Part shown: positions 8,206 to 15,859 of the stretch, in pieces
Numbering within the stretch: the first letter of the stretch is position 1
How the letters are laid out: each line of letters begins with the position of its first letter
Source of the DNA: Owenweeksia sp.
GTDB lineage: Bacteria; Bacteroidota; Bacteroidia; Flavobacteriales; Schleiferiaceae
Assembly: GCA_002695025.1 (NCBI GenBank)
Contig: NZNV01000022.1
Location: 1 to 48,184, forward strand
Length of the DNA stretch: 48,184 bases
Direction: 5' to 3'
The notes under the pieces: generated by a model
What the model saw: the letters and a program-made list of their open reading frames with translations, nothing else
Database searches by the model: none
Told to the model about the DNA's origin: nothing
Made by a program: the position numbers and the translations under genes

Positions 8206-8207
8206 TT

Positions 8208-8537
8208 TTAATCTTTCTTGTCTTCCGGATAGCGGTAGTATACCTGACCTTCCTTCCACTCTTCTATAGCCAGGGCGGTAGGTTTAGCCAAAGCTTCGTA
8301 AAAACGGCTTACTTCTATCTGCTCCTTGTTTTCGAAGATCTCTTCCAGGCTTTCGGTATGTGTAGCAAACTCTTCCAGCTTGTCATTAAGCTCAATCTTA
8401 ATGTCCTCTCCTATCTGGTCTGCACGCTTAGACAGAATGGCTACCGCTTCGTATACATTACCAGTTGGGGCATCCAACTCATTATGATCACGGGTTACGG
8501 TAGTTTTGGGGGCTTCTCTCTTTTTGTAGTCTATCAT
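8208..8537 (-). CDS. rpoZ: RNA polymerase omega subunit (RpoZ/Rpb6-like)
   Basis: 109 residues. The block NVYEAVAILSKRADQIGEDIKIEL (27-50, quoted here only for position; key residues A31, R38, A39, Q41) is the omega-type helix with the conserved S-K-R-A motif. KPTALAIEEW near the end is typical of the Bacteroidota form, which is longer than the proteobacterial subunit at the C-terminus and lacks its extended tail. Omega helps assemble the beta-prime subunit. It lies 4 bases after bamD and 2 bases before coaBC, the usual order in this phylum. Confidence 0.9.
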   Translation of the reverse strand: MIDYKKREAPKTTVTRDHNELDAPTGNVYEAVAILSKRADQIGEDIKIELNDKLEEFATHTESLEEIFENKEQIEVSRFYEALAKPTALAIEEWKEGQVYYRYPEDKKD

Positions 8538-8541
8538 GATA

Positions 8542-9348
8542 TTACGACTGAATTTTCTTTAAGTTCTCAATTTGATCCTGAATTTCCACGTACATCTGCA
8601 CGGCATCTTCCACATTGGCGCCTTCAGGATAGCGCTCTATAAAATCAAAATAAGCCGTTTTCGACTCAATAAATCTCTGCAATTTTTTGGATTCAATACT
8701 GTTTTTAGCCAACTCATAAGCCGACTTGAGGCGAAGATAATACGCTTCTTCCCGGTATTTGGTATCCGGGTAGTCATTCAGGGTATTGTTAAAAGCTACT
8801 ACTGCCGATTGATAATAACCGGTTTTGTAATACAACTCCGCTATTTCAAAAGATTTTTTCTCCAGCTTACGCCTCAATTCAATAATGAGATCATTGCACT
8901 GCAATAGGCGTTCACTATCCTGGTGGGTATTTACAAATAACTGTAATTCATTAATAGCCTTATAGGTATAAGTTTGATCAAGACTATACGCAGGCGACTC
9001 CAGGTAGTAACAATACCCTACCATAAAAGCACATTCTTCGGCTTTTTCATGGGTAGGAAAGGTTTTGCTGAAATTCTTGAAGTGATAGGCTGCCAGGATG
9101 TAATCCCCCAGATGATAATTGGTATATGCAAAGTAGTAATATACATCCGCAGCTTTTTGCGTACCGCGGTATAAGCCAAGGAGTTCATCAAACAAAGGAT
9201 AAGCCTTATTGTACTTTTCTTCATTGTAGTACTCCACCGCTTTGGTGTACTTAAGGTTAAGGTCTGTACTCTTCAGAACTTTTTGATATTCGCTACAAGC
9301 CGTGGCACTAACAATAATCAGTGCTATGTATACAATTCGTTTCAGCAT
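8542..9348 (-). CDS. bamD: Outer-membrane assembly lipoprotein BamD
   Basis: 268 residues from the ATG at 9348, chosen because it gives a lipoprotein signal peptide (MLKRIVYIALIIVSATAC). The mature part is all-helical with TPR-like repeats: AVEYYNEEKYNKAYPLFDEL, YFAYTNYHLGDYILAAYHF, ELYYKTGYYQSAVVAFNNTL and DYPDTKYREEAYYLRL. BamD is the periplasmic partner of BamA in insertion of beta-barrel proteins. It heads the run bamD-rpoZ-coaBC-porD-recN and has a promoter element (9364-9371) just upstream, which leaves a 5' leader of only about ten bases. Confidence 0.92.
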   Translation of the reverse strand: MLKRIVYIALIIVSATACSEYQKVLKSTDLNLKYTKAVEYYNEEKYNKAYPLFDELLGLYRGTQKAADVYYYFAYTNYHLGDYILAAYHFKNFSKTFPTHEKAEECAFMVGYCYYLESPAYSLDQTYTYKAINELQLFVNTHQDSERLLQCNDLIIELRRKLEKKSFEIAELYYKTGYYQSAVVAFNNTLNDYPDTKYREEAYYLRLKSAYELAKNSIESKKLQRFIESKTAYFDFIERYPEGANVEDAVQMYVEIQDQIENLKKIQS

Positions 9349-9363
9349 ATCCAAAATAGTTGG

Positions 9364-9371
9364 CAAAATTA
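9364..9371 (-). promoter_or_regulatory. -7 promoter element of the bamD operon
   Basis: On the minus strand this reads TAATTTTG, an exact match to the Bacteroidota TAnnTTTG element, 15 bases before the bamD start codon. No TTTG is found at the -33 spacing, so the match is partial. Confidence 0.45.
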
Positions 9372-9415
9372 CAAATATGCTTTGAATTGGTAAACGAATA
9401 AAAGGCTAATAAATT

Positions 9416-10450
9416 TCAGAGCCTTGATATGGGGAGTATTATTTCCTCTTTTTCCAGTTGGGCAAATATCTCATCCGCTATCAGTTGCCGGGTAGTGTCC
9501 GGGTAATCAATGCTTAAGGGTTTGTGATATTTAACCCAATCCTTGATTTGTAAAAGTGCTTGATCATTGAGGGTTTTAGCTATGGGCAAGCCCATAGATC
9601 GCATGGCTTCGGCATTGCAGAATTGTTCGTACTGCCGCTTTATAGGGATCACAAAAACCTTTTTCCCCATAAAAATAGCTTCTGCCGGAGTTTCAAAACC
9701 CGCTGAGGTTAGTATACCCTCACAGGAAGTAAAGCTTTCAATAAAATCACTATTGGATATGGGCCTGAAACACACATTATCCAGCTGGTAAGGCTCGCGG
9801 GTAAATTTTGAAAACACCTGCCACTCCTTATCGGTAATCTGTGAAAGGTAACGGTGTATACGCTCATCCCCATAAGCCGGCAGGTATACTGTATAATGCC
9901 CAAGGTTACTTATAACAGCCCTACGGATCTCGCCCCGTATAACCGGCCGTTGGATGAACGTGTCGAAATGGTCAAAATGAAAGCCGATAGCGCGGGTACA
10001 GGGTGCGTAGTTTTTTAATATCAATTCTCCCAACCACTGCCTGCGTTTGGGCCTCGGGGTTTTCTCAGACCTAAAGGAGGCCTGGTGCCCCATTCCGATG
10101 CAATTGATCTTACGCATTTTACAGGCCCAGGCAGTAATGAATTCAAAATCATTAATGACCACATCGTAATCCTGTACCGGAAACGAGCGTATTTCCTGGA
10201 AAATCTTGAAAAGGTTGTTCTTGAAGAGCGTTTTCATATAGCTCACCCCTCCCCCCTTATCGTAAATGAAGGTAAGTCCTTTGCTCCGGTACTTGATAGC
10301 ACAGGGTAACTCTACATTGCTTTGATCTCCGCTAAGAACCACATCCACTTGTCCGAATTCCTGCAGAACCGGTATAATTTCACGGGCACGCGCAACATGA
10401 CCATTACCCGTTCCCTGTATGGCATAAAGTATCTTAAGCGGTTTTTTCAA
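9416..10450 (-). CDS. MJ1255-like glycosyltransferase (GT-B fold)
   Basis: About 344 residues. It begins KILYAIQGTGNGHVARA, the nucleotide-sugar glycosyltransferase start of the MJ1255/VC2487-like family, and the C-terminal half has SAGFETPAEAIFMGKKVFVIPIKRQYEQFCNAEAM (key residues G, E, PAEA, Q-Y-E-Q), typical of the UDP-sugar binding site of MurG/GT28-like enzymes. There is no ATG: candidates are TTG at 10465 and TTG at 10450; the second puts KKPLKILYAIQ at the N-terminus as in relatives. The gene overlaps the end of the LpxH-like gene by 17 (or 32) bases. The acceptor is unknown; the pairing with an LpxH-like enzyme suggests lipid glycosylation. Confidence 0.85.
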   Translation of the reverse strand: MKKPLKILYAIQGTGNGHVARAREIIPVLQEFGQVDVVLSGDQSNVELPCAIKYRSKGLTFIYDKGGGVSYMKTLFKNNLFKIFQEIRSFPVQDYDVVINDFEFITAWACKMRKINCIGMGHQASFRSEKTPRPKRRQWLGELILKNYAPCTRAIGFHFDHFDTFIQRPVIRGEIRRAVISNLGHYTVYLPAYGDERIHRYLSQITDKEWQVFSKFTREPYQLDNVCFRPISNSDFIESFTSCEGILTSAGFETPAEAIFMGKKVFVIPIKRQYEQFCNAEAMRSMGLPIAKTLNDQALLQIKDWVKYHKPLSIDYPDTTRQLIADEIFAQLEKEEIILPISRL

Positions 10451-11282
10451 GGGAGTTGTAGTCAAAGGTTACTTTTCGGATCAGTTCATTCAGGTTCAAT
10501 TCACTGAGATCGTCATCTTCATCGGCCAGCTTCACAAAATCCTCTTCCTGGTATTGAAAAAGCGACCATTTGTTATGGTGATATTCCAGGGACGTAAGGT
10601 TTTCGATCCAGTCGCCTGAATTCATATAAATACAGCTCTTACCATTTTTCTCCACCGTACGCATTTGAGGCTGATGGATATGGCCGCAAGCCACATAATC
10701 GTAATCATTCTCCATGGCCAGATGGGAAGCTGTCTCTTCAAAATCGCCAATAAACTTTACTGCTTTCTTTACACTTTGCTTGATCTTTTTGGAAAAGCTG
10801 TAACGTTCCCGTCCCATTTTTTCAAGCAACCAATTACTTACGCTATTCATGAGTATCAAAAGGTCATAACCCCAACCGCCCAGTTTTGCAATCCACTTGG
10901 CATTATGGATAGACGCGTCAAAAATATCGCCATGAAAAAACCATATCTTTTTACTACCCAGTTTTAATACCAGTTTATCGGCCAGGGTGATATTACCAAA
11001 GGAGAGATCCGTAAATTTCCGCAGCATCTCGTCATGGTTACCGGTGAGGTAGTAAATACGGCTGCCTTTGGAGGCCAGGCTGAATATTTGCTTAATGACT
11101 TTCAGGTGATACTTGGGAAAGTAGCGTTTTCTGAACTGCCAGATATCAATAATGTCTCCGTTGAGCACCAGGATTTCCGGCTGGATGGATTTAAGATAGC
11201 GATAGAGTTCCTTGGCCCGGCAACCGAATGTGCCCAGGTGAACATCGGATATAACCACTACTTCCACCTTGCGTTTTTCCAT
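10434..11282 (-). CDS. LpxH-like UDP-2,3-diacylglucosamine diphosphatase family metallophosphoesterase
   Basis: 282 residues. All calcineurin-like metal motifs are present: SDVHLG (D13, H15), NGDIIDIW (D43, D46), GNHDE (N82, H83, D84), FFHGD (about 115) and a C-terminal GHIHQP. LpxH-type enzymes cleave UDP-2,3-diacylglucosamine to lipid X in lipid A synthesis; in Bacteroidota this broader family (UDP-2,3-diacylglucosamine diphosphatase-like) may also act on other nucleotide lipids. The tail (about 245-282) is acidic (DEDDDLSE). Translation appears coupled to the downstream glycosyltransferase through an overlap. The true LpxH role is probable, not proven. Confidence 0.85.
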   Translation of the reverse strand: MEKRKVEVVVISDVHLGTFGCRAKELYRYLKSIQPEILVLNGDIIDIWQFRKRYFPKYHLKVIKQIFSLASKGSRIYYLTGNHDEMLRKFTDLSFGNITLADKLVLKLGSKKIWFFHGDIFDASIHNAKWIAKLGGWGYDLLILMNSVSNWLLEKMGRERYSFSKKIKQSVKKAVKFIGDFEETASHLAMENDYDYVACGHIHQPQMRTVEKNGKSCIYMNSGDWIENLTSLEYHHNKWSLFQYQEEDFVKLADEDDDLSELNLNELIRKVTFDYNSLEKTA

Positions 11283-11461
11283 CTGAAAGAGTTTTAAGAG
11301 CTCCCCTTTTTAAGGCTTGCAAATTTTTCTCAAAACTCATCCGTTCATGTAACGTAAAGATTAAGAGTACATTATTAACAATTTCATTATCAACATCGCT
11401 TTGTGAAAAGGAATTAACATATCCGTAACCATGGGATTCTGTTTCCTTTTACGGTCTGCAC

Positions 11462-11902
11462 TTAAGCGCCTTTCTTTCGGAGCTCGTCACGGATCTCAAT
11501 AAGCAACTCTACCTCTTTGGAAGGAGGTGGCGGAGTGGCTGGCTCAGGTTTGGCCTCTTCTTTTTTCATGTATTTATTATAGGCCTTCACAACGAGAAAA
11601 ATAACCCAGGCTACAATAAGAAAGGTGATGATGGTATTAATAAAGTTACCGTAGGTTACGGCTATTTCTTCTACAGCAGGGCTCATCTCTGTATCTCCCT
11701 GCATTACGGCCGGCTGTCCTTCCTGTATAATTATTTTAAGGTTAGAGAAGTCCACACCTCCCAATATTTTACCCAAAGGAGGCATGATAATATCATTGAC
11801 CAGGGATTTTACAATAGCACCAAAGTAGGTACCCATAACCAAACCTACCGCCAATTCCAGGACATTACCCCGGGCGATAAACTTTTTGAACTCTTTGAAC
11901 AT
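11462..11902 (-). CDS. mscL: Large-conductance mechanosensitive channel MscL
   Basis: 146 residues from ATG at 11902 (MFKEFKKFIARGN); an in-frame TTG nine bases earlier is less likely. TM1 is NVLELAVGLVMGTYFGAIV followed by NDIIMPP; the periplasmic loop is longer than in E. coli; TM2 is FINTIITFLIVAWVIFLVV. A proline-rich linker (EPATPPPPSKE) precedes the C-terminal helix LLIEIRDELRK. MscL opens on membrane tension to release solutes in hypo-osmotic shock. It is a single gene, divergent from the KdsC-like gene. Confidence 0.96.
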   Translation of the reverse strand: MFKEFKKFIARGNVLELAVGLVMGTYFGAIVKSLVNDIIMPPLGKILGGVDFSNLKIIIQEGQPAVMQGDTEMSPAVEEIAVTYGNFINTIITFLIVAWVIFLVVKAYNKYMKKEEAKPEPATPPPPSKEVELLIEIRDELRKKGA

Positions 11903-11979
11903 ACGTGGCAAACTTTACTGTTAAACTAATCACAAGATACACCAAAAGCCTATATTTACTACTAACCTAAATAATACTT

Positions 11980-12696
11980 ATGGATCTTACAGAAAAGGAA
12001 GATGTGTTCACTGATAAAGGAGGACGGTTCATCCGTTCAGCCTTTGATCTAGGCGATAAGCTTACGGAAATAAAGGCCTTTGTTTTTGACTGGGATGGAG
12101 TATTCAATGATGGTCGCAAAGGTCAAAATGTGTACAGCCATTTTTCGGAAATAGATTCCATGGGAATACAAATGCTGCGTTTCGGGTATTTCTTGAAAAA
12201 CAAATCTCTGCCGGTGGTATCGGTGATCACCGGAAAACAAAATCCTTCGGCCGTAAGCTGGGCCAAACGTGAGCATCTTGATGTGGTATACCTGAAGTGT
12301 GTGCAAAAGCAAAAGGCGCTTCTCGACCTTTGCGATAATTATAACATTACACCTAGCGAGGTGTGCTATGTATACGATGATATACTGGATGTTCCGGTAG
12401 CAAAGCTGACAGGCATTCGGTTGGCCGTTGGTCGCAATGCAAATCCCCTCTTCCTGAAATACCTGGAGAAAAATCAACTGGTCGATTATATTTCGGGATG
12501 TAACGGTGCTGAACATGCGGTCCGCGAATTCTGTGAACTACTGCTTTTGCTTATGGATAAGCATTATGAGGTAATTGACCGAAGAGCTTCTTATGATCAG
12601 AAATACCAGGAATATTACGCCAGCAGGCAAGCCCTTAGAACTGTTCTATATGAATATAAAGACGACCTTATAAAGCCTTTGCGGGATAATGAATAG
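11980..12696 (+). CDS. KdsC-like HAD phosphatase
   Basis: 238 residues. Alignment by eye with KDO-8-phosphate phosphatase is good over about 130 residues: HAD motif I FDWDGVFNDG (nucleophile D37, acid D39), motif II VITGK (T84), a lysine around 110-112, motif III-like YVYDDILDVP (D133, D134, D137) and HAVREFCELLL. Departures: the usual GDD is YDD, and there is a C-terminal extension of about 40 residues with E-Y-Y-A-S-R repeats and an N-terminal extension of about 30. No kdsA, kdsB or kdsD lies nearby. The phosphatase fold is clear; whether the substrate is KDO-8-phosphate is uncertain. Confidence 0.8.
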   Translation: MDLTEKEDVFTDKGGRFIRSAFDLGDKLTEIKAFVFDWDGVFNDGRKGQNVYSHFSEIDSMGIQMLRFGYFLKNKSLPVVSVITGKQNPSAVSWAKREHLDVVYLKCVQKQKALLDLCDNYNITPSEVCYVYDDILDVPVAKLTGIRLAVGRNANPLFLKYLEKNQLVDYISGCNGAEHAVREFCELLLLLMDKHYEVIDRRASYDQKYQEYYASRQALRTVLYEYKDDLIKPLRDNE

Positions 12697-12707
12697 TCTT
12701 ACATTTG
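12678..12707 (+). promoter_or_regulatory. Promoter of the DUF2911 gene
   Basis: TTTG (12678-12681), 18 bases, then TACATTTG (12700-12707): an almost ideal -33/-7 pair for the Bacteroidota housekeeping sigma factor. The -33 element lies inside the last codons of the KdsC-like gene. The start codon at 12737 would follow a leader of about 25 bases. Confidence 0.65.
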
Positions 12708-12736
12708 TTCTATCTAAAACAAATACATTACAATCC

Positions 12737-13600
12737 ATGAAGAAAACATTCCTTGCCCTGGCTATCGTACTTTCAGGTACAACGTTTGCACAGGAGCTAC
12801 CCATGCCGAGCCCCACGGCTACTTTACAACAACGCATTGGTTTAACCGATTTTACTATAGTGTACAGCCGCCCGGGTGCTAAAGACCGCCAGGTTTTTGG
12901 AGACCTGGTTCCTTATAATGAAATGTGGCGTACCGGTGCCAATGGCAATACAACCATTCAATTCAATACGGACGTAGAGTTTGCTGGCACCACTGTATCT
13001 CCCGGTAAATATTCACTCTTTACTATTCCCGGTGAAGGTGAATGGACCATTGTTTTGAATAAGAAAACAGATCTTTGGGGTACCGGAGGTTATGATGAAA
13101 CCATGGATGTAGCCCGTTTTAACGTAAAAGCTGATAAAAACGGTATGACTGAAACATTCACTATTGACTTTACAGATATACGTACAGAGTCAGCTAACCT
13201 CACTTTGAGCTGGGAAAAAACACAGGTTAATATTCCGGTTAAAGTGGAAGTATCCAAAATAGCTATTGAGAATATTGAAGAGGCACTTTCTTCAGCTGAA
13301 GCCGATGCTAAATGGAGAGTTTATCGCAATGCGGCCAACTATTACCACAATAACAACATAGAGGCCGACAAAGCCCTGGAGTACATTGATATGTCTATCA
13401 AGAGTAAAAATGACTCCTGGTATAGCTATTGGTTGAAAGCTGAAATCCAGGCCGATATGAATAACTACAAAGAAGCCATTGCTTCTGCCCAAAAAGCCAA
13501 GGAAATAGGCCAGAAAGAGGCAAAGGCCAGCGGTTCAGAGTTTTCTTATGCTGCTATGATCGATAAGGGTATAGCTGAATGGAAAGCTAAAAAATCTTAA
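12737..13600 (+). CDS. DUF2911 secreted protein with TPR-like C-terminus
   Basis: 287 residues from ATG at 12737, which yields the signal peptide MKKTFLALAIVLSGTTFAQ; an earlier in-frame ATG would hide it. Residues about 20-165 are the DUF2911 domain: TDFTIVYSRPGAKDRQVFG, LVPYNEMWRTGANGNTTI, PGKYSLFTIPGEGEWTIVLNK. The rest (about 185-287) is helical, with EKALEY/AISSAQKAK-like TPR character. DUF2911 is common in Bacteroidota and of unknown function. A promoter lies at 12678-12707 and a strong terminator follows at 13634. Confidence 0.9.
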   Translation: MKKTFLALAIVLSGTTFAQELPMPSPTATLQQRIGLTDFTIVYSRPGAKDRQVFGDLVPYNEMWRTGANGNTTIQFNTDVEFAGTTVSPGKYSLFTIPGEGEWTIVLNKKTDLWGTGGYDETMDVARFNVKADKNGMTETFTIDFTDIRTESANLTLSWEKTQVNIPVKVEVSKIAIENIEEALSSAEADAKWRVYRNAANYYHNNNIEADKALEYIDMSIKSKNDSWYSYWLKAEIQADMNNYKEAIASAQKAKEIGQKEAKASGSEFSYAAMIDKGIAEWKAKKS

Positions 13601-13633
13601 GAATCAGCTCACCGCTTGCACGAAAGCTGAATG

Positions 13634-13663
13634 GCCCTCCGCACTTAAGTGGAGGGCTTTTTT
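13634..13663 (+). terminator. Rho-independent terminator
   Basis: GCCCTCC (13634-13640) pairs with GGAGGGC (13651-13657); the 10-base loop holds a further self-complementary ACTTAAGT. A run of six T follows. It ends the DUF2911 transcript immediately before the convergent pdxH gene. Confidence 0.85.
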
Positions 13664-13664
13664 A

Positions 13665-14303
13665 TTAAGGGGCCAGGCGCTCTATCTTCCAGTTATTACC
13701 GGCCTTTAAATAAACCAACCTGTCGTGAAGCCTATTACTGCGGCCTTGCCAGAACTCAACCCTTTGAGGCATCACCCGGTAACCACCCCAATTAGCAGGC
13801 CTGGGTACCTGCTCCCCATATTTTTCAGTGACCTCTTCTAATCTATTTTCTAAAAAACCACGATCGCGGATAACCCTGCTTTGAGGTGATGCCCAGGCAC
13901 CTAAGCGACTTCCCAGGGGGCGGCTGTTGAAATACTGATCGGATTCAGCCTGGGTTAATTTGTGGGCCACCCCTTCTACCCTCACCTGGCGTTCCAGCAA
14001 TGGCCAAAAGAAATTAAGGGCTACGCGGGGTTCTTTTTCAATATCCTGGCCTTTATGACTATCGTAATTGGTGTAAAACTCAAAGCCTCCGTTTTGCAAG
14101 CCCTTAAGCAAAACTACCCGTGAAACCGGTGCGCCTGAATTGTTAATAGTTGAAAGCACCATTGCATTATAGTCAACGGAACCCATCTTCTCATACTCAG
14201 AGAACCATTGTTCAAATTGCTCAACCGGAGTGGGTTTAAGGTCTTTTTCCTCCAGTGAGGAAAGATTATAATCCTTACGGGTATTCTGCAATTCTTCTTT
14301 CAT
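13665..14303 (-). CDS. pdxH: Pyridoxamine 5'-phosphate oxidase
   Basis: 212 residues, standard length. FMN-binding and catalytic blocks are present: SRVVLLKGLQNGGFEFYTNYDS, ALNFFWPLLERQVRVEGVAHKL, SRPLGSRLGAWASPQS and a C-terminal VEFWQGRSNRLHDRLVY ending in RLAP. The enzyme oxidises pyridoxine or pyridoxamine phosphate to pyridoxal phosphate, cofactor for, among others, the class IV aminotransferase encoded 0.7 kb away. It is convergent with the DUF2911 gene and divergent from yqgE. Confidence 0.96.
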   Translation of the reverse strand: MKEELQNTRKDYNLSSLEEKDLKPTPVEQFEQWFSEYEKMGSVDYNAMVLSTINNSGAPVSRVVLLKGLQNGGFEFYTNYDSHKGQDIEKEPRVALNFFWPLLERQVRVEGVAHKLTQAESDQYFNSRPLGSRLGAWASPQSRVIRDRGFLENRLEEVTEKYGEQVPRPANWGGYRVMPQRVEFWQGRSNRLHDRLVYLKAGNNWKIERLAP

Positions 14304-14326
14304 GAAAGCGTTAATAAGTTCAATTG

Positions 14327-14334
14327 CAAATCTA
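14327..14334 (-). promoter_or_regulatory. -7 element of the pdxH promoter
   Basis: TAGATTTG on the minus strand, an exact TAnnTTTG, 23 bases before the pdxH start codon. A -33 TTTG at the right spacing is not visible. Confidence 0.4.
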
Positions 14335-14371
14335 AGCCTCAGCTTTTATATTAGTTAAGAAATACAAGAAT

Positions 14372-14938
14372 ATGCAAAGGGTACTTACTGATCCGGTAAA
14401 AGGTAGTCTCCTGGTAGCCGAACCTTTTTTAGGCGATGCAAATTTTGAACGCTCTGTGGTTCTGCTTACGGAACACAATGATGCAGAAGGTTCCGTTGGT
14501 TTTGTAATTAACAAACCTCTGGACCTGCAATTGGATGATATCGTTATAGGATTTCCTTCCCTGGATACCATCGTATATCACGGAGGCCCTGTTCAACAGG
14601 ATAGCCTGTATTTTATTCACAACAAGGGAAATCTTATTCCAGGTAGCCAGCCTATTAAAGATGATCTGTACTGGGGCGGAGACCTGGAGCCGCTTAAGGA
14701 AATGATAAGTTGTCAACTGATCACTCCTTCTGATATTCGTTTTTTTCTCGGCTACAGCGGCTGGGGCCTGGGGCAGCTTAAGGACGAGGTGGAGGATAAA
14801 GCGTGGGTAGTTTTGGAACAACAAGCCGTTAACGTTTTACATGACTCTCCCAAAGACATGTGGAATAAGGTGATACGTGCGCTGGGCGGGGAATATCTTT
14901 TATGGGCCAACAGTCCGCTGGACCCTTCCCTGAATTAA
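14372..14938 (+). CDS. YqgE/AlgH family protein (UPF0301)
   Basis: 188 residues, typical for the family. Characteristic segments: GSLLVAEPFLGDANFERSVVLL (key residues L, F, F-E-R-S-V), GSVGFVINKPL (41-51), YHGGPVQQDSLYFIH (69-83), YWGGDLEPLKE and FFLGYSGWGLGQL. The family is widespread, with suggested regulatory roles, but its biochemical function is unknown. Its stop codon overlaps that of the convergent aminotransferase gene (shared TTAA at 14935-14938), leaving no room for a terminator between them. Confidence 0.93.
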   Translation: MQRVLTDPVKGSLLVAEPFLGDANFERSVVLLTEHNDAEGSVGFVINKPLDLQLDDIVIGFPSLDTIVYHGGPVQQDSLYFIHNKGNLIPGSQPIKDDLYWGGDLEPLKEMISCQLITPSDIRFFLGYSGWGLGQLKDEVEDKAWVVLEQQAVNVLHDSPKDMWNKVIRALGGEYLLWANSPLDPSLN

Positions 14939-15786
14939 CCTAAGGCCGCTTTTACGTTTAGCTTTTCGGTGAGCTCCGCACTGAGCTTACAGCCGAATTC
15001 TTTTTTACGATAACGTTTTACCCATCGGATACCCTGAATGGTGTTGGTCAGAAAAACTTCATCCACTTTTTGCAACTCAAAGGGCGATATATTTTCCTGT
15101 TCTACTGCCGCATAATCCATTTTAGATAGTATTTCCAGGACCTGTTTACGAATAATACCTTTCAGGCAACCGCTCTTCAAAGAAGGTGTTATCACCTCTT
15201 TTCCCTTCACCAGGAATATATTTGAACTAATTGTTTCGGTCAGATACTTCTGATCATTAAGCAGGAGGCACTCATCCAGGCCGTTCTCCTTCCTGAATAC
15301 GGAAGCAAGGGTATACAATTGGGCCGAGGCTCCCTTAAGATTGGAAAGCAGGTTTTTAGGCTTGTAAAAGTCCTTATACATATCAATGGTCAGCCCTTCC
15401 TCATTCAGCACAAACCGGGCTTGTTCCAGAGAACTTGCGGTTACCAGGTAGTCCACATCGTTTAGCTGCGGAGTATAAAGCCCTCCAGGCTTTCTTAAAA
15501 TCAGGAGTTTTATGCGGGCAGTGTCTAACTTATTTTCCTGCACGGTCTGCAACAGCTGTTCTTCCAGGTATTCCGCTGAAAAACTCATGGGTATTTCCAT
15601 CCTCATAATACGCATGCTGCTCATCAGGCGGAAATAGTGGTCTTCCCAGAAGTTAATGCGTCCATTGGCATATTTGAGGGTTTCAAAAACACCATCACCA
15701 TAGTTCAATCCCCGGTTATCCAAACCAATTTTCAGGGTGTCGGAATGGATCAATTCACCATTCCAGTTATAGGTTGTATTGTTCAT
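14935..15786 (-). CDS. Class IV aminotransferase (aminodeoxychorismate lyase or BCAT-like)
   Basis: 283 residues from the ATG at 15786; a TTG nine bases earlier is less likely. PLP class IV features: GLNYGDGVFETLKY (29-42), the SNLKGASAQLYTLAS segment with the Schiff-base lysine, GLDECLLLND and TETISSNIFLV. In Bacteroidota a single-copy gene of this size is often annotated pabC, which releases pyruvate from aminodeoxychorismate to give p-aminobenzoate; branched-chain or D-amino-acid transaminase activity cannot be excluded. The gene converges on yqgE with overlapping stop codons. Confidence 0.88.
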   Translation of the reverse strand: MNNTTYNWNGELIHSDTLKIGLDNRGLNYGDGVFETLKYANGRINFWEDHYFRLMSSMRIMRMEIPMSFSAEYLEEQLLQTVQENKLDTARIKLLILRKPGGLYTPQLNDVDYLVTASSLEQARFVLNEEGLTIDMYKDFYKPKNLLSNLKGASAQLYTLASVFRKENGLDECLLLNDQKYLTETISSNIFLVKGKEVITPSLKSGCLKGIIRKQVLEILSKMDYAAVEQENISPFELQKVDEVFLTNTIQGIRWVKRYRKKEFGCKLSAELTEKLNVKAALG

Positions 15787-15809
15787 GGCCGGCAAAGGTA
15801 TAAACGAAA

Positions 15810-15832
15810 AAGCTCCGCACAGGGCGGAGCTT
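15810..15832 (-). terminator. Rho-independent terminator of the hydrolase gene
   Basis: AAGCTCCGC (15810-15818) and GCGGAGCTT (15824-15832) form a 9-bp stem with a 5-base loop, with A/T runs on both sides so it could act in both directions. On the minus strand it follows the hydrolase gene by 27 bases. Confidence 0.8.
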
Positions 15833-15859
15833 TTTTAAAAAATGGTTTTTATAATTTCC

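Noticed and set aside
11425-11456. Terminator of mscL
   Set aside because: CCGTAA/TTACGG pair with a 20-base loop and no T-run; too weak.
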